DNA of 9,131 nt from Cryomorphaceae bacterium. Lineage in GTDB: Bacteria; Bacteroidota; Bacteroidia; Flavobacteriales; Schleiferiaceae. Positions 1 to 7,787 of this stretch are shown piece after piece. A model generated the notes under the pieces. The model searched no databases. It was not told where the DNA came from and saw only the letters and a list, made by a program, of their open reading frames with translations. Where the stretch lies: NCBI GenBank assembly GCA_013911625.1, contig JACESW010000036.1:1-9131 (forward strand), given 5' to 3'. The position numbers were made by a program, and so were the translations under genes. Position 1 is the stretch's first letter; each line of letters opens with the position of its first letter.

Positions 1-803
1 GTCCTAAGGAAAGCTCACCTCCTATTACAAATGACTGCTACACAATAAGCTTCAAAAAATTTATAAAGGGTGACCTTACTTACGGGCGGACAAAGTATGA
101 TTTCACTAACGGTGCATTATTTTTCATTGCTCCAAGACAGGTTCTGGAATGGAAGAACAGTTCAGTAGACGAAAGAAAAGGCTTCTCAATTACCTTTCAT
201 GAGGACTTCATAAGAGGTACCGAACTGGCACATCAAATTAAGAAATACAGCTTCTTTTCCTATTCAGTAAACGAGGCATTGCACCTATCTCCAAAAGAGG
301 AAAAACTGTTAGAAACACTTGTTGAAGGTATTCGTGATGAATATCAAAATAACCAAGACACCTTTAGTAAGGACATTATTATTTCACAGCTTAATACTCT
401 TTTGAAATACGCCAATAGATTTTACGAGCGCCAATTCATAAATCGTAAAGAACTATCAACCGACCTCTTAGAGCAGTTCAACCAACAAGTCGAAAAATAT
501 ATTCAATCTGGTCAAATGAAGGACTTTGGCATCCCGAAAATCGAACAAATCGCCAATCAGCTTTCTGTATCACAGAGGTATTTAAGTGACACTCTAAAGA
601 AGGAAACAGGGAAAACCAGCACAGAACACTTGCAGCTTTATCTGATTGACGAAGCCAAGAATATTCTATTGGATCCTAAGAAGTCAGTATCTGAAATCGC
701 ATACGAATTAGGTTTTGAATACCCTCCTTACTTCTCAAGGCTCTTTAAAAAGAAGGAAGGAATAAGTCCAACTCAATACAGAGAACAATACCGTTTGAAT
801 TAG
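1..803 (+). CDS. AraC-family transcriptional regulator, 5' end cut by window edge
   Basis: The frame is open from base 3 to the TAG at 801-803, giving 266 visible residues. A TTG at 279 lies in this frame but is internal, because the 92 residues before it read as protein; an estimated few tens of N-terminal residues are missing. The visible N-terminal half (about residues 15-80, with the stretch GALFFIAPRQVLEW) fits the cupin-like sensor domain of AraC regulators. The last 95 residues form the two-HTH DNA-binding domain: the first HTH near residues 178-200 (IEQIANQLSVSQRYLSDTLKK) and the second near 228-250 (SVSEIAYELGF then YFSRLFKKKEGISPTQYR), the classic AraC signature. It acts in the cytoplasm as a DNA-binding regulator. 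It is codirectional with the susC-susD-BCCT genes but separated by a strong terminator. Control of those genes is inference from position. The family call is firm; the ligand is unknown. Confidence 0.93.
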   Translation, partial: PKESSPPITNDCYTISFKKFIKGDLTYGRTKYDFTNGALFFIAPRQVLEWKNSSVDERKGFSITFHEDFIRGTELAHQIKKYSFFSYSVNEALHLSPKEEKLLETLVEGIRDEYQNNQDTFSKDIIISQLNTLLKYANRFYERQFINRKELSTDLLEQFNQQVEKYIQSGQMKDFGIPKIEQIANQLSVSQRYLSDTLKKETGKTSTEHLQLYLIDEAKNILLDPKKSVSEIAYELGFEYPPYFSRLFKKKEGISPTQYREQYRLN

Positions 804-922
804 CAACACCAATAGAGGCTTATTGGACACTTTAAATAGTGCGAGCATAAAAAAAGCCCTGATGCTGTGCATCAGGGCTTTTCCTTGTAGACATTCTGGA
901 GAAAAGGTCGAAGGTTTAATTT
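777..922 (+). repeat. Repeat copy 1: araC tail, terminator and downstream flank
   Basis: This block has relatives at 7961-8068 and 9018-9094. Its left part (777-890: the last eight araC codons, stop, spacer and hairpin) aligns with 7961-8068 at about 87% identity by hand count, with three short gaps. Its right part (846-922) aligns with 9018-9094 without gaps, 73 of 77 bases identical, all four differences being transitions. Copy 1 is therefore the only one containing both halves. The shared core is the hairpin followed by CTTTTCCTTGTAG. No transposase or terminal inverted repeats accompany it. Confidence 0.85.
852..882 (+). terminator. Strong bidirectional intrinsic terminator after araC
   Basis: A perfect 14-bp stem (852-865 with 869-882) closes a 3-base TGT loop, with GCCCTGATGC as its GC-rich part. 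The stem ends in TTTT on the plus strand, and a run of seven A at 849-855 supplies a U-tract for minus-strand transcripts, so it should work in both directions. It starts 48 bases after the araC stop and should isolate araC from susC, which then needs its own promoter. Confidence 0.88.
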
Positions 923-954
923 CTTACCTAAATCCTGATTGAATAGATTTCATG

Positions 955-970
955 GTTCCACTAGTGGGAC
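955..970. promoter_or_regulatory. 16-bp near-perfect palindrome, possible operator
   Basis: GTTCCACTAGTGGGAC is an inverted repeat of two 8-base arms with one mismatch. Its inner ten bases, CCACTAGTGG, are a perfect palindrome. It lies about 410 bases upstream of the susC ATG. The size suits a dimeric regulator, but no second copy was seen, so function is a guess. Confidence 0.3.
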
Positions 971-1083
971 AAAGCATTGCAATTCCTGACTTGCAGCAAA
1001 GGAGTACTGAACTTTAAGTTTTACAGCTCGACTATAATTTGTACCTTTCCACTTCTGATGGACGGACAAAACCCTAATTTTCT

Positions 1084-1173
1084 GGATCAACCACTCATTG
1101 AAGATTCTTCTACTAACTTTCATGTTGATCAGTTTATAGAAGAGGTTGATCCTGTTGATCTTATTGTAGAAGA
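1084..1173. promoter_or_regulatory. Cluster of GTTGATC repeats upstream of susC
   Basis: GTTGATC occurs at 1124-1130, 1145-1151 and 1154-1160, and its reverse complement GATCAAC at 1085-1091. The inverted copy extends to GGATCAACC (1084-1092), an exact 9-base inverted match to GGTTGATCC (1144-1152). In addition, GTTGATC-N6-TAGAAGA occurs twice (1124-1143 and 1154-1173), offset by exactly 30 bases. Such spaced direct repeats resemble binding sites of AraC-type regulators. The 30-base period is also ten codons, so a coding origin (VDQFIEE / VDLIVED in one frame) remains possible. Confidence 0.4.
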
Positions 1174-1248
1174 TAACTCTTGTCCAAAGCCCATCGCGCA
1201 ATCAAAATCAAAGTTCGCTTTTCCTTTTGGAGCTCAAATTTCAACTCC

Positions 1249-1275
1249 TTGTACTTACGGGGTTTTCTAAGTTTA
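1249..1275 (+). promoter_or_regulatory. Possible Bacteroidota-type promoter for susC
   Basis: A TTG (1249-1251) is followed after 16 bases by TAAGTTTA (1268-1275), one base off the TAnnTTTG -7 box. The spacer is slightly short for the usual pattern. It would give a leader of about 100 bases before the susC ATG, containing the two small hairpins. In AT-rich DNA such matches arise by chance; TAAGTTTT at 1015-1022 is a rival. Confidence 0.3.
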
Positions 1276-1303
1276 AAAGCGTACTAGTCTTCACCTACTC
1301 TTA

Positions 1304-1345
1304 GACAGAAAATCTGTCAATCTGTAGCCATTTTGGAATGGGCTA
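1304..1345 (+). promoter_or_regulatory. Two tandem small hairpins in the susC leader
   Basis: GACAGA-AAA-TCTGTC (1304-1318) is a 6-bp inverted repeat. Six bases later TAGCCATT-TTGG-AATGGGCTA (1325-1345) forms an 8-bp stem with one bulged G. Both lie within 80 bases of the chosen susC start. They may be leader RNA structure or protein sites; neither has a U-tract, so they are not simple terminators. Confidence 0.35.
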
Positions 1346-1382
1346 TGGGCTTCTTATTATATTCCTAAAACAATTATCAATT

Positions 1383-4300
1383 ATGCGAAAACGACAAAAT
1401 CGTTTATCTCATTTTATTGCATTCCTGCTTTTCTTTGTCGGGCTATCCTTCAGTGCGGCAGCTCAAAGTGAAGTAAATGGAACAGTCTCTGATGAAAATG
1501 GGGACCCTATCATTGGGGCTTCGGTAACCGTCTTAAATGGCTCAAACGGAACCATTACTGACCCAATGGGCCAATATTCCATCAAACTTTACGATGGAAA
1601 CACCAAGCTCGTATTTAGCTACTTTGGATTTGAAAGTCAAACACTAGATGCTGCAGGTAAATCCGTTTTGAACGTTAGCCTCAAAGCGAGTGACATTAGA
1701 CTTAACGAGGTCGTAGTTACAGCACTTGGGGTTTCTCGTGAAGAGCGTGCCTTAGGTTATGCTGTTCAAGGTCTAAAAAGTAAGGACATTGCTTCAGTAC
1801 CCGCACCAAATGCTGTTGACAACCTTAGCGGAAAGCTGGCAGGTGTTTATGTAACCGGAGGATCTTCAGGCCCTACAGCCTCTTCCAATGTGACCATCCG
1901 TGGGCAAACCTCCTTGAACGGAAACAGCCAAGCACTTTTTATTGTCAATGGCGTACCTATTACAAATGGTTTATTCTCACCTGGAGATGGCTTGAATGGA
2001 TCCTCTACCATTGACTTTGGTAACGGGGCTCAAATTATCAACTCCTATGATATTGAGAATATCTCAGTTCTTAAAGGACCTGCTGCCGCAGCACTTTATG
2101 GATCTCGCGCTGCAAACGGTGTTATTTATGTAACAACAAAAACTGGTAAAGATGCCGAGGGCTGGGGAATAAGTGTAAACTCAAACACTGTTTTCGAAAC
2201 ACCATTAAAACTACCAAAGTTCCAAGACCAATTTGGAAACGGAGGCTACGGTAAATACAGCTACAATGCCGGTACGGCATATACTGGAGACTATTATGAT
2301 GCCTTCGGTGAGAACTGGGGACCTAGAGCCAATGGCCAGCTTATCAAGCAATGGGACTCTAACGGCGAGGCGGTACCTTTTGAAGCGACTCCAAATAACA
2401 TGCGCAACTTCTTCCAAACAGGGGTTAGCACGAATAACAATGTAAGCATCTCGCATGCAGACGAAAACGGAGACTTCCGTTTTTCTGCAACCCAATTAAA
2501 CAGACGTGGGATTGTTCCAAACACGGATTTGAATCGTAGCACTTTACAAACTTCCGTAGGTAAAAAGCTATTCAATAACCGATTAGAATTCAGAGCAAAC
2601 GCAATGTATGTAGGTTCTGGATCGAACAATGTTCCGAATGCAGGTTACGATGAAAGCTCATCGGTGATGTACTCTTTCCTGTGGTTGCCTAGAAACACGG
2701 CTATTGATGATTTACGCGACTATTGGAAGCCAGGAATGGAAAACATACAGCAGGCTTATGTTGAAGAGTTGTGGGGAAATAACCCTTGGATGATTGTTAA
2801 CGAAAACACGAACAGCTTTAATGCAAATCGACTTTTAGGGGACATCAACGCTACGTACCACATCAACGACCGAATGAATCTACGTGTACGTACCGGTCAG
2901 GATATGAAGAATGATATCCGCCAGTACCGCCGTGCTACCTCTACTAAAAAAGTGTTGTTTGGAAGCTTCAGAGAAGACCGCTTATCCTTCATGGAAAACA
3001 ATACAGAAGCCCTTCTCTCTTGGTCAAATGCTGCCCCTATGGAGCAGAAAGACCTAAGAATAGATGCAAAAGTTGGTGGAAACTTAATGCTTCAGCAAAG
3101 TTCATCACTCATCGCAAACAATCCTCAGCTTTTACAGCCAGGAGTGTTCACCTTGACCAATAACCGCTCGAGTGTGCAAACTGAAGGCAGATCTGCACAG
3201 AAAGCCATTCGTTCTCTTTTCGGGACGGCATCTTTCGCGTACAAGAGCATCTATTATTTAGATCTTAGCGCTCGTAACGACTGGTCTTCTACACTACCCG
3301 TAGAAAATAACAGTTACTTCTACCCAGCTGCCTCAGCATCTGTGATTGTGTCTGAGATGGCCGATCTCGGTAATATTAGTTTCTTAAAGGTTCGTGCTGC
3401 TTTGGCGCAAGTGGGATCAGATACGGACCCGTATCTTTTAAATAACACCTACAGTCCATCAGCAATGTTTGGTGGCTACCCTGCATTTGGAGTAAACCTG
3501 TTTGCTACCAATCCAAACCTTCGTCCGGAGCGCACTACCTCAAGTGAATTGGGTATTGACGCTCGCTTTGCGAAAGGAAGATTTGGTGTAGACCTCGCAG
3601 TTTACGACATGACTACAGAAGATCAGATCATCTATCTACCTGTTGCATCTTCAACGGGGCGTACCAGTCGTCTTGCCAATGGCGGCGCTATTCGCAATAC
3701 AGGTATGGAGTTACAACTTTACGGGGATATTGTAAAATCGAGTGGCTTCAATTGGAACTCCAGAATAAACGTGGGCGCTAACCGCGCTGTTGTTACTGAG
3801 CTTCCAGACGGAGTGAGCGGCGGTTACCCTATTGTTGCAAGTATGTTCCCGAACGACGGTGGTACTGCTGGTCTAGAATACGTAGCGGTTGAAGGCGAGC
3901 TACTAGGTCTTCTAAAAGGACTGACCTTCGAGCGTGACGCTGCTGGAAATATCATTCACCAGGACGGCTACCCAGTGGTAAGTGAAGAGAAAAGCGTTAT
4001 TGGTTCTTACCAGCCAAAAGCTCGTGTTGGATGGATGAACAGTTTTAGTTCAGGTAACTGGCAAGCAAACATCTTGTTTGACGGTCAAATCGGTGGTTTA
4101 ATCTACTCTCGTTCGCACACCCTGCATAACACTGCGGGTAACCTTGTGAACGACAATGATCCATATTTAGACATGAATGCTATTGACGGTCGTATGATTT
4201 ATGACGTGAGTTACGACGCCTCGGGAAATCCAGTATACAATCTTGCAGATGCAGGCGGTGTAGTTGGTGACGGAGTGATGTATGACAGCAACGGCAATCT

Positions 4301-4643
4301 TGTACCAAATACGGTTTCGGTACCGCTCCGTGATTATTACTACAAATACTACGGGAACGTTTGGAGAAGAGACAACATTGAGCCTTCCACTTTTGATGCT
4401 TCATACTTAAAGCTTCGTCAGGTGAGCATTGCTTATAACTTCCCAAAAGAGAAACTTAAAAACACAGCGCTCAAAGGACTAAGTGTAAGCTTTATCGGCC
4501 GCAACCTATTGCTGTTTACTAAGGTTCCAACTATTGATCCAGAAACCTATTCGATCAGAAACGGACTGTTCATCAATGGTTACGAGAGTACTTCTATGCC
4601 TTCACTTAGAAGCTTTGGTTTCTCTGTTAACGCCAACTTATAA
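1383..4643 (+). CDS. SusC/RagA-family TonB-dependent outer-membrane transporter
   Basis: This protein forms the TonB-energised outer-membrane barrel that imports nutrients with its SusD partner. I start it at ATG 1383 (1086 aa) and not at the in-frame ATG 1338, because MRKRQ at 1383 begins a good signal peptide: a basic start, a hydrophobic core at residues 11-24 and a likely cut after AAA-27. Residues 31-100 are the carboxypeptidase-regulatory-like domain typical of SusC proteins. LNEVVVTALG (107-116) leads into the plug. The plug carries NLSGKLAGVYV (147-157), the SusC hallmark from RGQTSLNG (173-180) to FIVNGVPI (186-193), and LKGPAAAALYGSRAANGVIY (230-249). The remaining roughly 830 residues are the 22-strand barrel, with long loops and many aromatic strands. 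Length is normal for SusC. susD follows after 11 bases, so the two are cotranscribed. The family is clear; the substrate is not. Confidence 0.96.
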   Translation: MRKRQNRLSHFIAFLLFFVGLSFSAAAQSEVNGTVSDENGDPIIGASVTVLNGSNGTITDPMGQYSIKLYDGNTKLVFSYFGFESQTLDAAGKSVLNVSLKASDIRLNEVVVTALGVSREERALGYAVQGLKSKDIASVPAPNAVDNLSGKLAGVYVTGGSSGPTASSNVTIRGQTSLNGNSQALFIVNGVPITNGLFSPGDGLNGSSTIDFGNGAQIINSYDIENISVLKGPAAAALYGSRAANGVIYVTTKTGKDAEGWGISVNSNTVFETPLKLPKFQDQFGNGGYGKYSYNAGTAYTGDYYDAFGENWGPRANGQLIKQWDSNGEAVPFEATPNNMRNFFQTGVSTNNNVSISHADENGDFRFSATQLNRRGIVPNTDLNRSTLQTSVGKKLFNNRLEFRANAMYVGSGSNNVPNAGYDESSSVMYSFLWLPRNTAIDDLRDYWKPGMENIQQAYVEELWGNNPWMIVNENTNSFNANRLLGDINATYHINDRMNLRVRTGQDMKNDIRQYRRATSTKKVLFGSFREDRLSFMENNTEALLSWSNAAPMEQKDLRIDAKVGGNLMLQQSSSLIANNPQLLQPGVFTLTNNRSSVQTEGRSAQKAIRSLFGTASFAYKSIYYLDLSARNDWSSTLPVENNSYFYPAASASVIVSEMADLGNISFLKVRAALAQVGSDTDPYLLNNTYSPSAMFGGYPAFGVNLFATNPNLRPERTTSSELGIDARFAKGRFGVDLAVYDMTTEDQIIYLPVASSTGRTSRLANGGAIRNTGMELQLYGDIVKSSGFNWNSRINVGANRAVVTELPDGVSGGYPIVASMFPNDGGTAGLEYVAVEGELLGLLKGLTFERDAAGNIIHQDGYPVVSEEKSVIGSYQPKARVGWMNSFSSGNWQANILFDGQIGGLIYSRSHTLHNTAGNLVNDNDPYLDMNAIDGRMIYDVSYDASGNPVYNLADAGGVVGDGVMYDSNGNLVPNTVSVPLRDYYYKYYGNVWRRDNIEPSTFDASYLKLRQVSIAYNFPKEKLKNTALKGLSVSFIGRNLLLFTKVPTIDPETYSIRNGLFINGYESTSMPSLRSFGFSVNANL

Positions 4644-4654
4644 AGACTACAACA

Positions 4655-6148
4655 ATGAAAAAATCATTATTTATTGGTGCGCTCATCGCAATGGCGGGCC
4701 TTACTTTTCAGAGTTGCGAAAAATTATCGACTATTAATGAGAACCCGAATGAGCCGTCAAGCGTTGACGCAAGTGTTCTTTTCACAGAGGGTGTACGATC
4801 AAGCGTAAACACTTCTGTAACTCAAAGTTACTTGCTTGGGAATGTAGCTTCTCAAGTTGCTGCGAAAACACTTCGCGCTGAGGTGGGCGAATACAGCTGG
4901 AATGCATTTCCAAACACTTGGAATCAAAACTACCTGAGCTTAGGCAACCTAATGGAGGCCGAGCGCGTGGCGAACGAAGCGGGCAACTATAAGATGGAAG
5001 GTGCCGTGAAAGTCATGAAAAGCTGGGTATTCGCGACGCTAACCCTTGCCTACGGCGATATTCCATACACAGATGCCATTACGGGCTCTACTGATGCGAA
5101 TTGGTTCCCAAGCTATGATAGTCAAGAAGATATCATTACTGGCACGAATGGATTATTAGATGAATTGGCTTTAGCCGTTCAGTTGTTGAATAATTCTGGA
5201 TCTGTAGATGGGGATATCCTATTTAATGGCGATGGTGCAAAGTGGATTAAGCTAGCGAATGCAATGCAGTTACGTTTGTTAATGTACGTATCTGAAAAGC
5301 AAGATGTAAGCAGCCAATTCGCAGCAATTGTCGCAAATGAAGATTTGATGTCGAGCAATGCAGATAATGCCGCTTTAACCTACACAGGTAGCTTCCCAAA
5401 TGAATACCCGTTGGTACCTTTGAAGCAAGGAGATTTTGACGCTGTAGCGATCAGTACCAATGCATTGCACCAACTTGATACAACAGATGACCCTCGTATG
5501 TACGTTTATGCGCGTCCATATAATGCAGGTGATATTTTCACTAACCCTGGAACGACTGCTATCTATCAAGGCGCAGAAAACGGAAGTGAAGCTTGTAACA
5601 AGGATGGGTCTAGACTTGGATACGCTTACTACAACTATCCAGGACACATGCAAGCCGGTACTATGGCCGAAGGTATTATTATGACTTACGCCGAACAACA
5701 ATTCCTCTTGGCTGAAGCAGCCCATAACGGGTGGATATCTGATGATGCAGGCAGCCTTCACTCTAGTGCGGTTGAAGCATCAATGAACTACTATGGTGCT
5801 GATTGGAGCATGACGGGCTGGACAGATTTTTCAGACTTCATTACCAACTCTGGCGAAGGCTATGATGGTTCTATTACAAGCATCCGTAGACAAAAATGGC
5901 TTGGTATGTTCTTCACTGGATTAGATAACTACTTTGAACTTCGTCGTTGGTACAGCCAAGAGGAAGGTAACTGGGCCGATTTGCCTTTCGTTTCGGCACC
6001 TTGCTCGAATACCAATGGAGACGCACTTCCTATGCGCTTCTTATACCCAGGTAATGAAGCTAGTTTGAATCCAGATAACTATCAAGCGGCTATTGATGCT
6101 CTTGGAAGTAACTCACAGAATGCAAAAATGTGGGTTGTTGATCTGTAA
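4655..6148 (+). CDS. SusD/RagB-family surface lipoprotein (SusD-like_2 type)
   Basis: This is the substrate-capturing lid of the SusCD importer, lipid-anchored on the cell surface. It has 497 residues, normal for the family. The N-terminus is a lipoprotein signal: MKKS, a hydrophobic stretch at 5-18, then FQSC with the acylated Cys at 21. NENPNEPSSVDASVLF just after it is characteristic of the SusD-like_2 branch. The middle has the helical repeat segment WVFATLTLAYGDIPYTDA (TPR-like core of SusD). Near the C-terminus RRQKWLGMFFTGLDNYFELR (411-430), followed by RW, and later MRFLYPGNEASLNPDNY are family hallmarks. It lies 11 bases after susC. The ATG at 4655 follows the A-rich sequence ACAACA instead of a Shine-Dalgarno site, usual for Bacteroidota. 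Ligand unknown. Confidence 0.95.
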   Translation: MKKSLFIGALIAMAGLTFQSCEKLSTINENPNEPSSVDASVLFTEGVRSSVNTSVTQSYLLGNVASQVAAKTLRAEVGEYSWNAFPNTWNQNYLSLGNLMEAERVANEAGNYKMEGAVKVMKSWVFATLTLAYGDIPYTDAITGSTDANWFPSYDSQEDIITGTNGLLDELALAVQLLNNSGSVDGDILFNGDGAKWIKLANAMQLRLLMYVSEKQDVSSQFAAIVANEDLMSSNADNAALTYTGSFPNEYPLVPLKQGDFDAVAISTNALHQLDTTDDPRMYVYARPYNAGDIFTNPGTTAIYQGAENGSEACNKDGSRLGYAYYNYPGHMQAGTMAEGIIMTYAEQQFLLAEAAHNGWISDDAGSLHSSAVEASMNYYGADWSMTGWTDFSDFITNSGEGYDGSITSIRRQKWLGMFFTGLDNYFELRRWYSQEEGNWADLPFVSAPCSNTNGDALPMRFLYPGNEASLNPDNYQAAIDALGSNSQNAKMWVVDL

Positions 6149-6178
6149 TTTAAGAGGCAAATACCAATAAGCTATCCC

Positions 6179-6208
6179 AACCACGGTGCGCTCCGCGCAC
6201 CGTGGTTT
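6179..6208 (+). terminator. Hairpin between susD and the BCCT gene, terminator or attenuator
   Basis: A perfect 13-bp stem (AACCACGGTGCGC, 6179-6191, with its complement 6195-6207) closes a TCC loop. It begins 31 bases after the susD stop and ends 17 bases before the BCCT ATG. It is followed by TTTACTTT, a weak U-tract, so termination is probably partial. It may lower transporter expression relative to susCD or protect the susCD mRNA 3' end. Confidence 0.75.
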
Positions 6209-6224
6209 ACTTTAAAAAGATTAC

Positions 6225-7781
6225 ATGAGCAAGAAAGTAAGAAGCGACGAAAAAACACTATTTGGTGCAGCCATAAACCCAGCCGTGTTTTTCGGTTCAT
6301 TGATCCTGCTACTATCATTGATCAGCACTACAATTATCATTGGTGAGCCCGTAGAAGAGCTCTTCAAAACGGTACAGGCCAGTATTAGTGATGCTGCAGG
6401 GTGGTTCTTTATCTTGCTCGCAAACCTCCTGATGTTTTTTTTGGTCTATATGGCCTTTTCAAAATTTGGGAAAATCAAGCTAGGTGGATCTGATGCTACA
6501 CCAGATTTCTCTAGAATCTCATGGTTTGCCATGTTGTTTTCTGCAGGCCTAGGTATAGGGTTATTATTCTATGGTGTCGCCGAGCCTATTTACCACTTTA
6601 ACGACAATCCGTTTGTAGATAACTCAGATACGATCGCCGCGGCCAGAAGTGCTATGGGCATCACCTTTTATCACTACGGCATACAAGCTTGGAGTATTTA
6701 CGCCACGGTAGGTCTTGCTTTGGCTTTTTTCACCTTTAACCTCAAACTTCCACTCACTATTCGCAGTATTTTCTTTCCTCTTCTTGGGAATAAAATATAC
6801 GGGCGTTGGGGAGACTTGATCGATATCATTTCCGTGATTGCCACTATTGTGGGACTTGCCACTTCCTTAGGTCTCGGTGCGCAACAAGTCAACGCCGGCT
6901 TGGAATACCTCTTTGGCGTACAATATTCACGACAAGCCCAAATGATCATCATCTTCGTCATTACTGCCTTCGCCACCCTATCCTTGCTCGGAGGATTGGA
7001 CAAGGGAATCAGACGGTTAAGCGAAGTCAACATGGGGCTTGCAATGGTACTGTTAGTCTTTGTTCTAGCCATTGGTCCATCGGCCTTCCTCATGGACAGC
7101 TTCGTTCAAAATTTAGGGTACTACGTGGACAATTTCTTTAAGATAGGCTTGTGGACAGAATCCTTCGTCGGTGTTAAAGACGATTCAAATTGGCAAAATG
7201 CATGGACCGTGTTTTATTACGCTTGGTGGATCGCATGGTCACCGTTTGTAGGGATATTCATAGCTCGCGTTTCAAAAGGAAGAACGATTCAGGAATTTAT
7301 CTTAGGCGTGGTTCTCGTTCCATCGCTACTTACCTTTTTATGGATGAGTATTTTTGGTGGCAGCGCCCTATATTTTGAACTTTTAGGTGACCACAGCATA
7401 ACAGCTGCCGTGAATGACAACGTGGCAACCGCCATATTTATACTCCTGGAAAAGTACCCATTGGTTACCGTTTCCTCTGGACTTTCTATCATCCTAGTAA
7501 CGAGCTTTTTTGTCACCAGTTCTGACAGCGGCTCCATGGTTGTAGATACCCTGACGTCAGGCGGACGACACGATGCACCTAGGATTCAAAAAATCTTCTG
7601 GGCGTCCATGGAAGGAGCCACGGCATCTGTTCTGCTACTTTACGGCGGGCTTACAGCTTTGCAAAGCGCCACAACCATCATCGGACTTGCTTTTGCCTTT
7701 ATATTGGTAGTGATGACCATCAGCTTCTACCTAAGCCTTGAAGAATATTACCAGAAGCATTACGCCAAAGCAAAAGACTGA
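6225..7781 (+). CDS. BCCT-family (betaine/carnitine/choline) inner-membrane transporter
   Basis: This predicted secondary transporter brings a small zwitterion or quaternary-ammonium-type solute into the cytoplasm. It has 518 residues and about 12 hydrophobic membrane segments, the BCCT norm. SWFAMLFSAGLGIGLLFYGVAEP (starting at residue 99) is the family's glycine-rich TM3 motif. TM4 has HYGIQAWSIY (150-159). The TM8 signature is WTVFYYAWWIAWSPFVG (327-343), followed by FIARVSKGRT (345-354). TSSDSG (431-436) matches the segment that supplies sodium ligands (Thr-Ser) in BetP, suggesting but not proving Na+ coupling. There is no long BetP-like C-terminal osmosensing tail. Two aromatic-box positions carry Tyr where BetP has Trp (Y151, Y332), so substrate preference may differ. 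It is codirectional with susCD, 76 bases after susD, with a hairpin in the gap. Glycine betaine, choline, carnitine and DMSP are all possible substrates. Confidence 0.94.
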   Translation: MSKKVRSDEKTLFGAAINPAVFFGSLILLLSLISTTIIIGEPVEELFKTVQASISDAAGWFFILLANLLMFFLVYMAFSKFGKIKLGGSDATPDFSRISWFAMLFSAGLGIGLLFYGVAEPIYHFNDNPFVDNSDTIAAARSAMGITFYHYGIQAWSIYATVGLALAFFTFNLKLPLTIRSIFFPLLGNKIYGRWGDLIDIISVIATIVGLATSLGLGAQQVNAGLEYLFGVQYSRQAQMIIIFVITAFATLSLLGGLDKGIRRLSEVNMGLAMVLLVFVLAIGPSAFLMDSFVQNLGYYVDNFFKIGLWTESFVGVKDDSNWQNAWTVFYYAWWIAWSPFVGIFIARVSKGRTIQEFILGVVLVPSLLTFLWMSIFGGSALYFELLGDHSITAAVNDNVATAIFILLEKYPLVTVSSGLSIILVTSFFVTSSDSGSMVVDTLTSGGRHDAPRIQKIFWASMEGATASVLLLYGGLTALQSATTIIGLAFAFILVVMTISFYLSLEEYYQKHYAKAKD

Positions 7782-7787
7782 TTGCCC

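Larger units (their letters stand above)
804..1382. other. Long intergenic region between araC and susC
   Basis: No convincing gene was found in these 579 bases. Two overlapping open frames (977-1270 plus, TTG start; 950-1201 minus) encode protein-like strings that match no family I recognise. The part after 922 is dense in repeated words and palindromes, which fits regulatory DNA upstream of susC. A degraded gene remnant is an alternative that cannot be excluded. Confidence 0.6.

Noticed and set aside
279..281. TTG as the start of a short AraC protein
   Set aside because: The frame remains open and protein-like all the way to the window edge, including part of the sensor domain.
950..1201. 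83-residue minus-strand open frame, at first suspected to be a transposase remnant
   Set aside because: No transposase motif (DDE, HTH) is visible and the sequence matches no IS family I know.
977..1270. 97-residue plus-strand open frame (TTG start, internal ATG at 1058)
   Set aside because: No recognisable family, poor start, and a similar-length frame on the opposite strand. It overlaps repeated words better explained as regulatory DNA. A gene remnant cannot be fully excluded.
1338..1382. Upstream in-frame ATG as the susC start
   Set aside because: It would put 15 residues ahead of a well-formed signal peptide, and it lies inside a hairpin.
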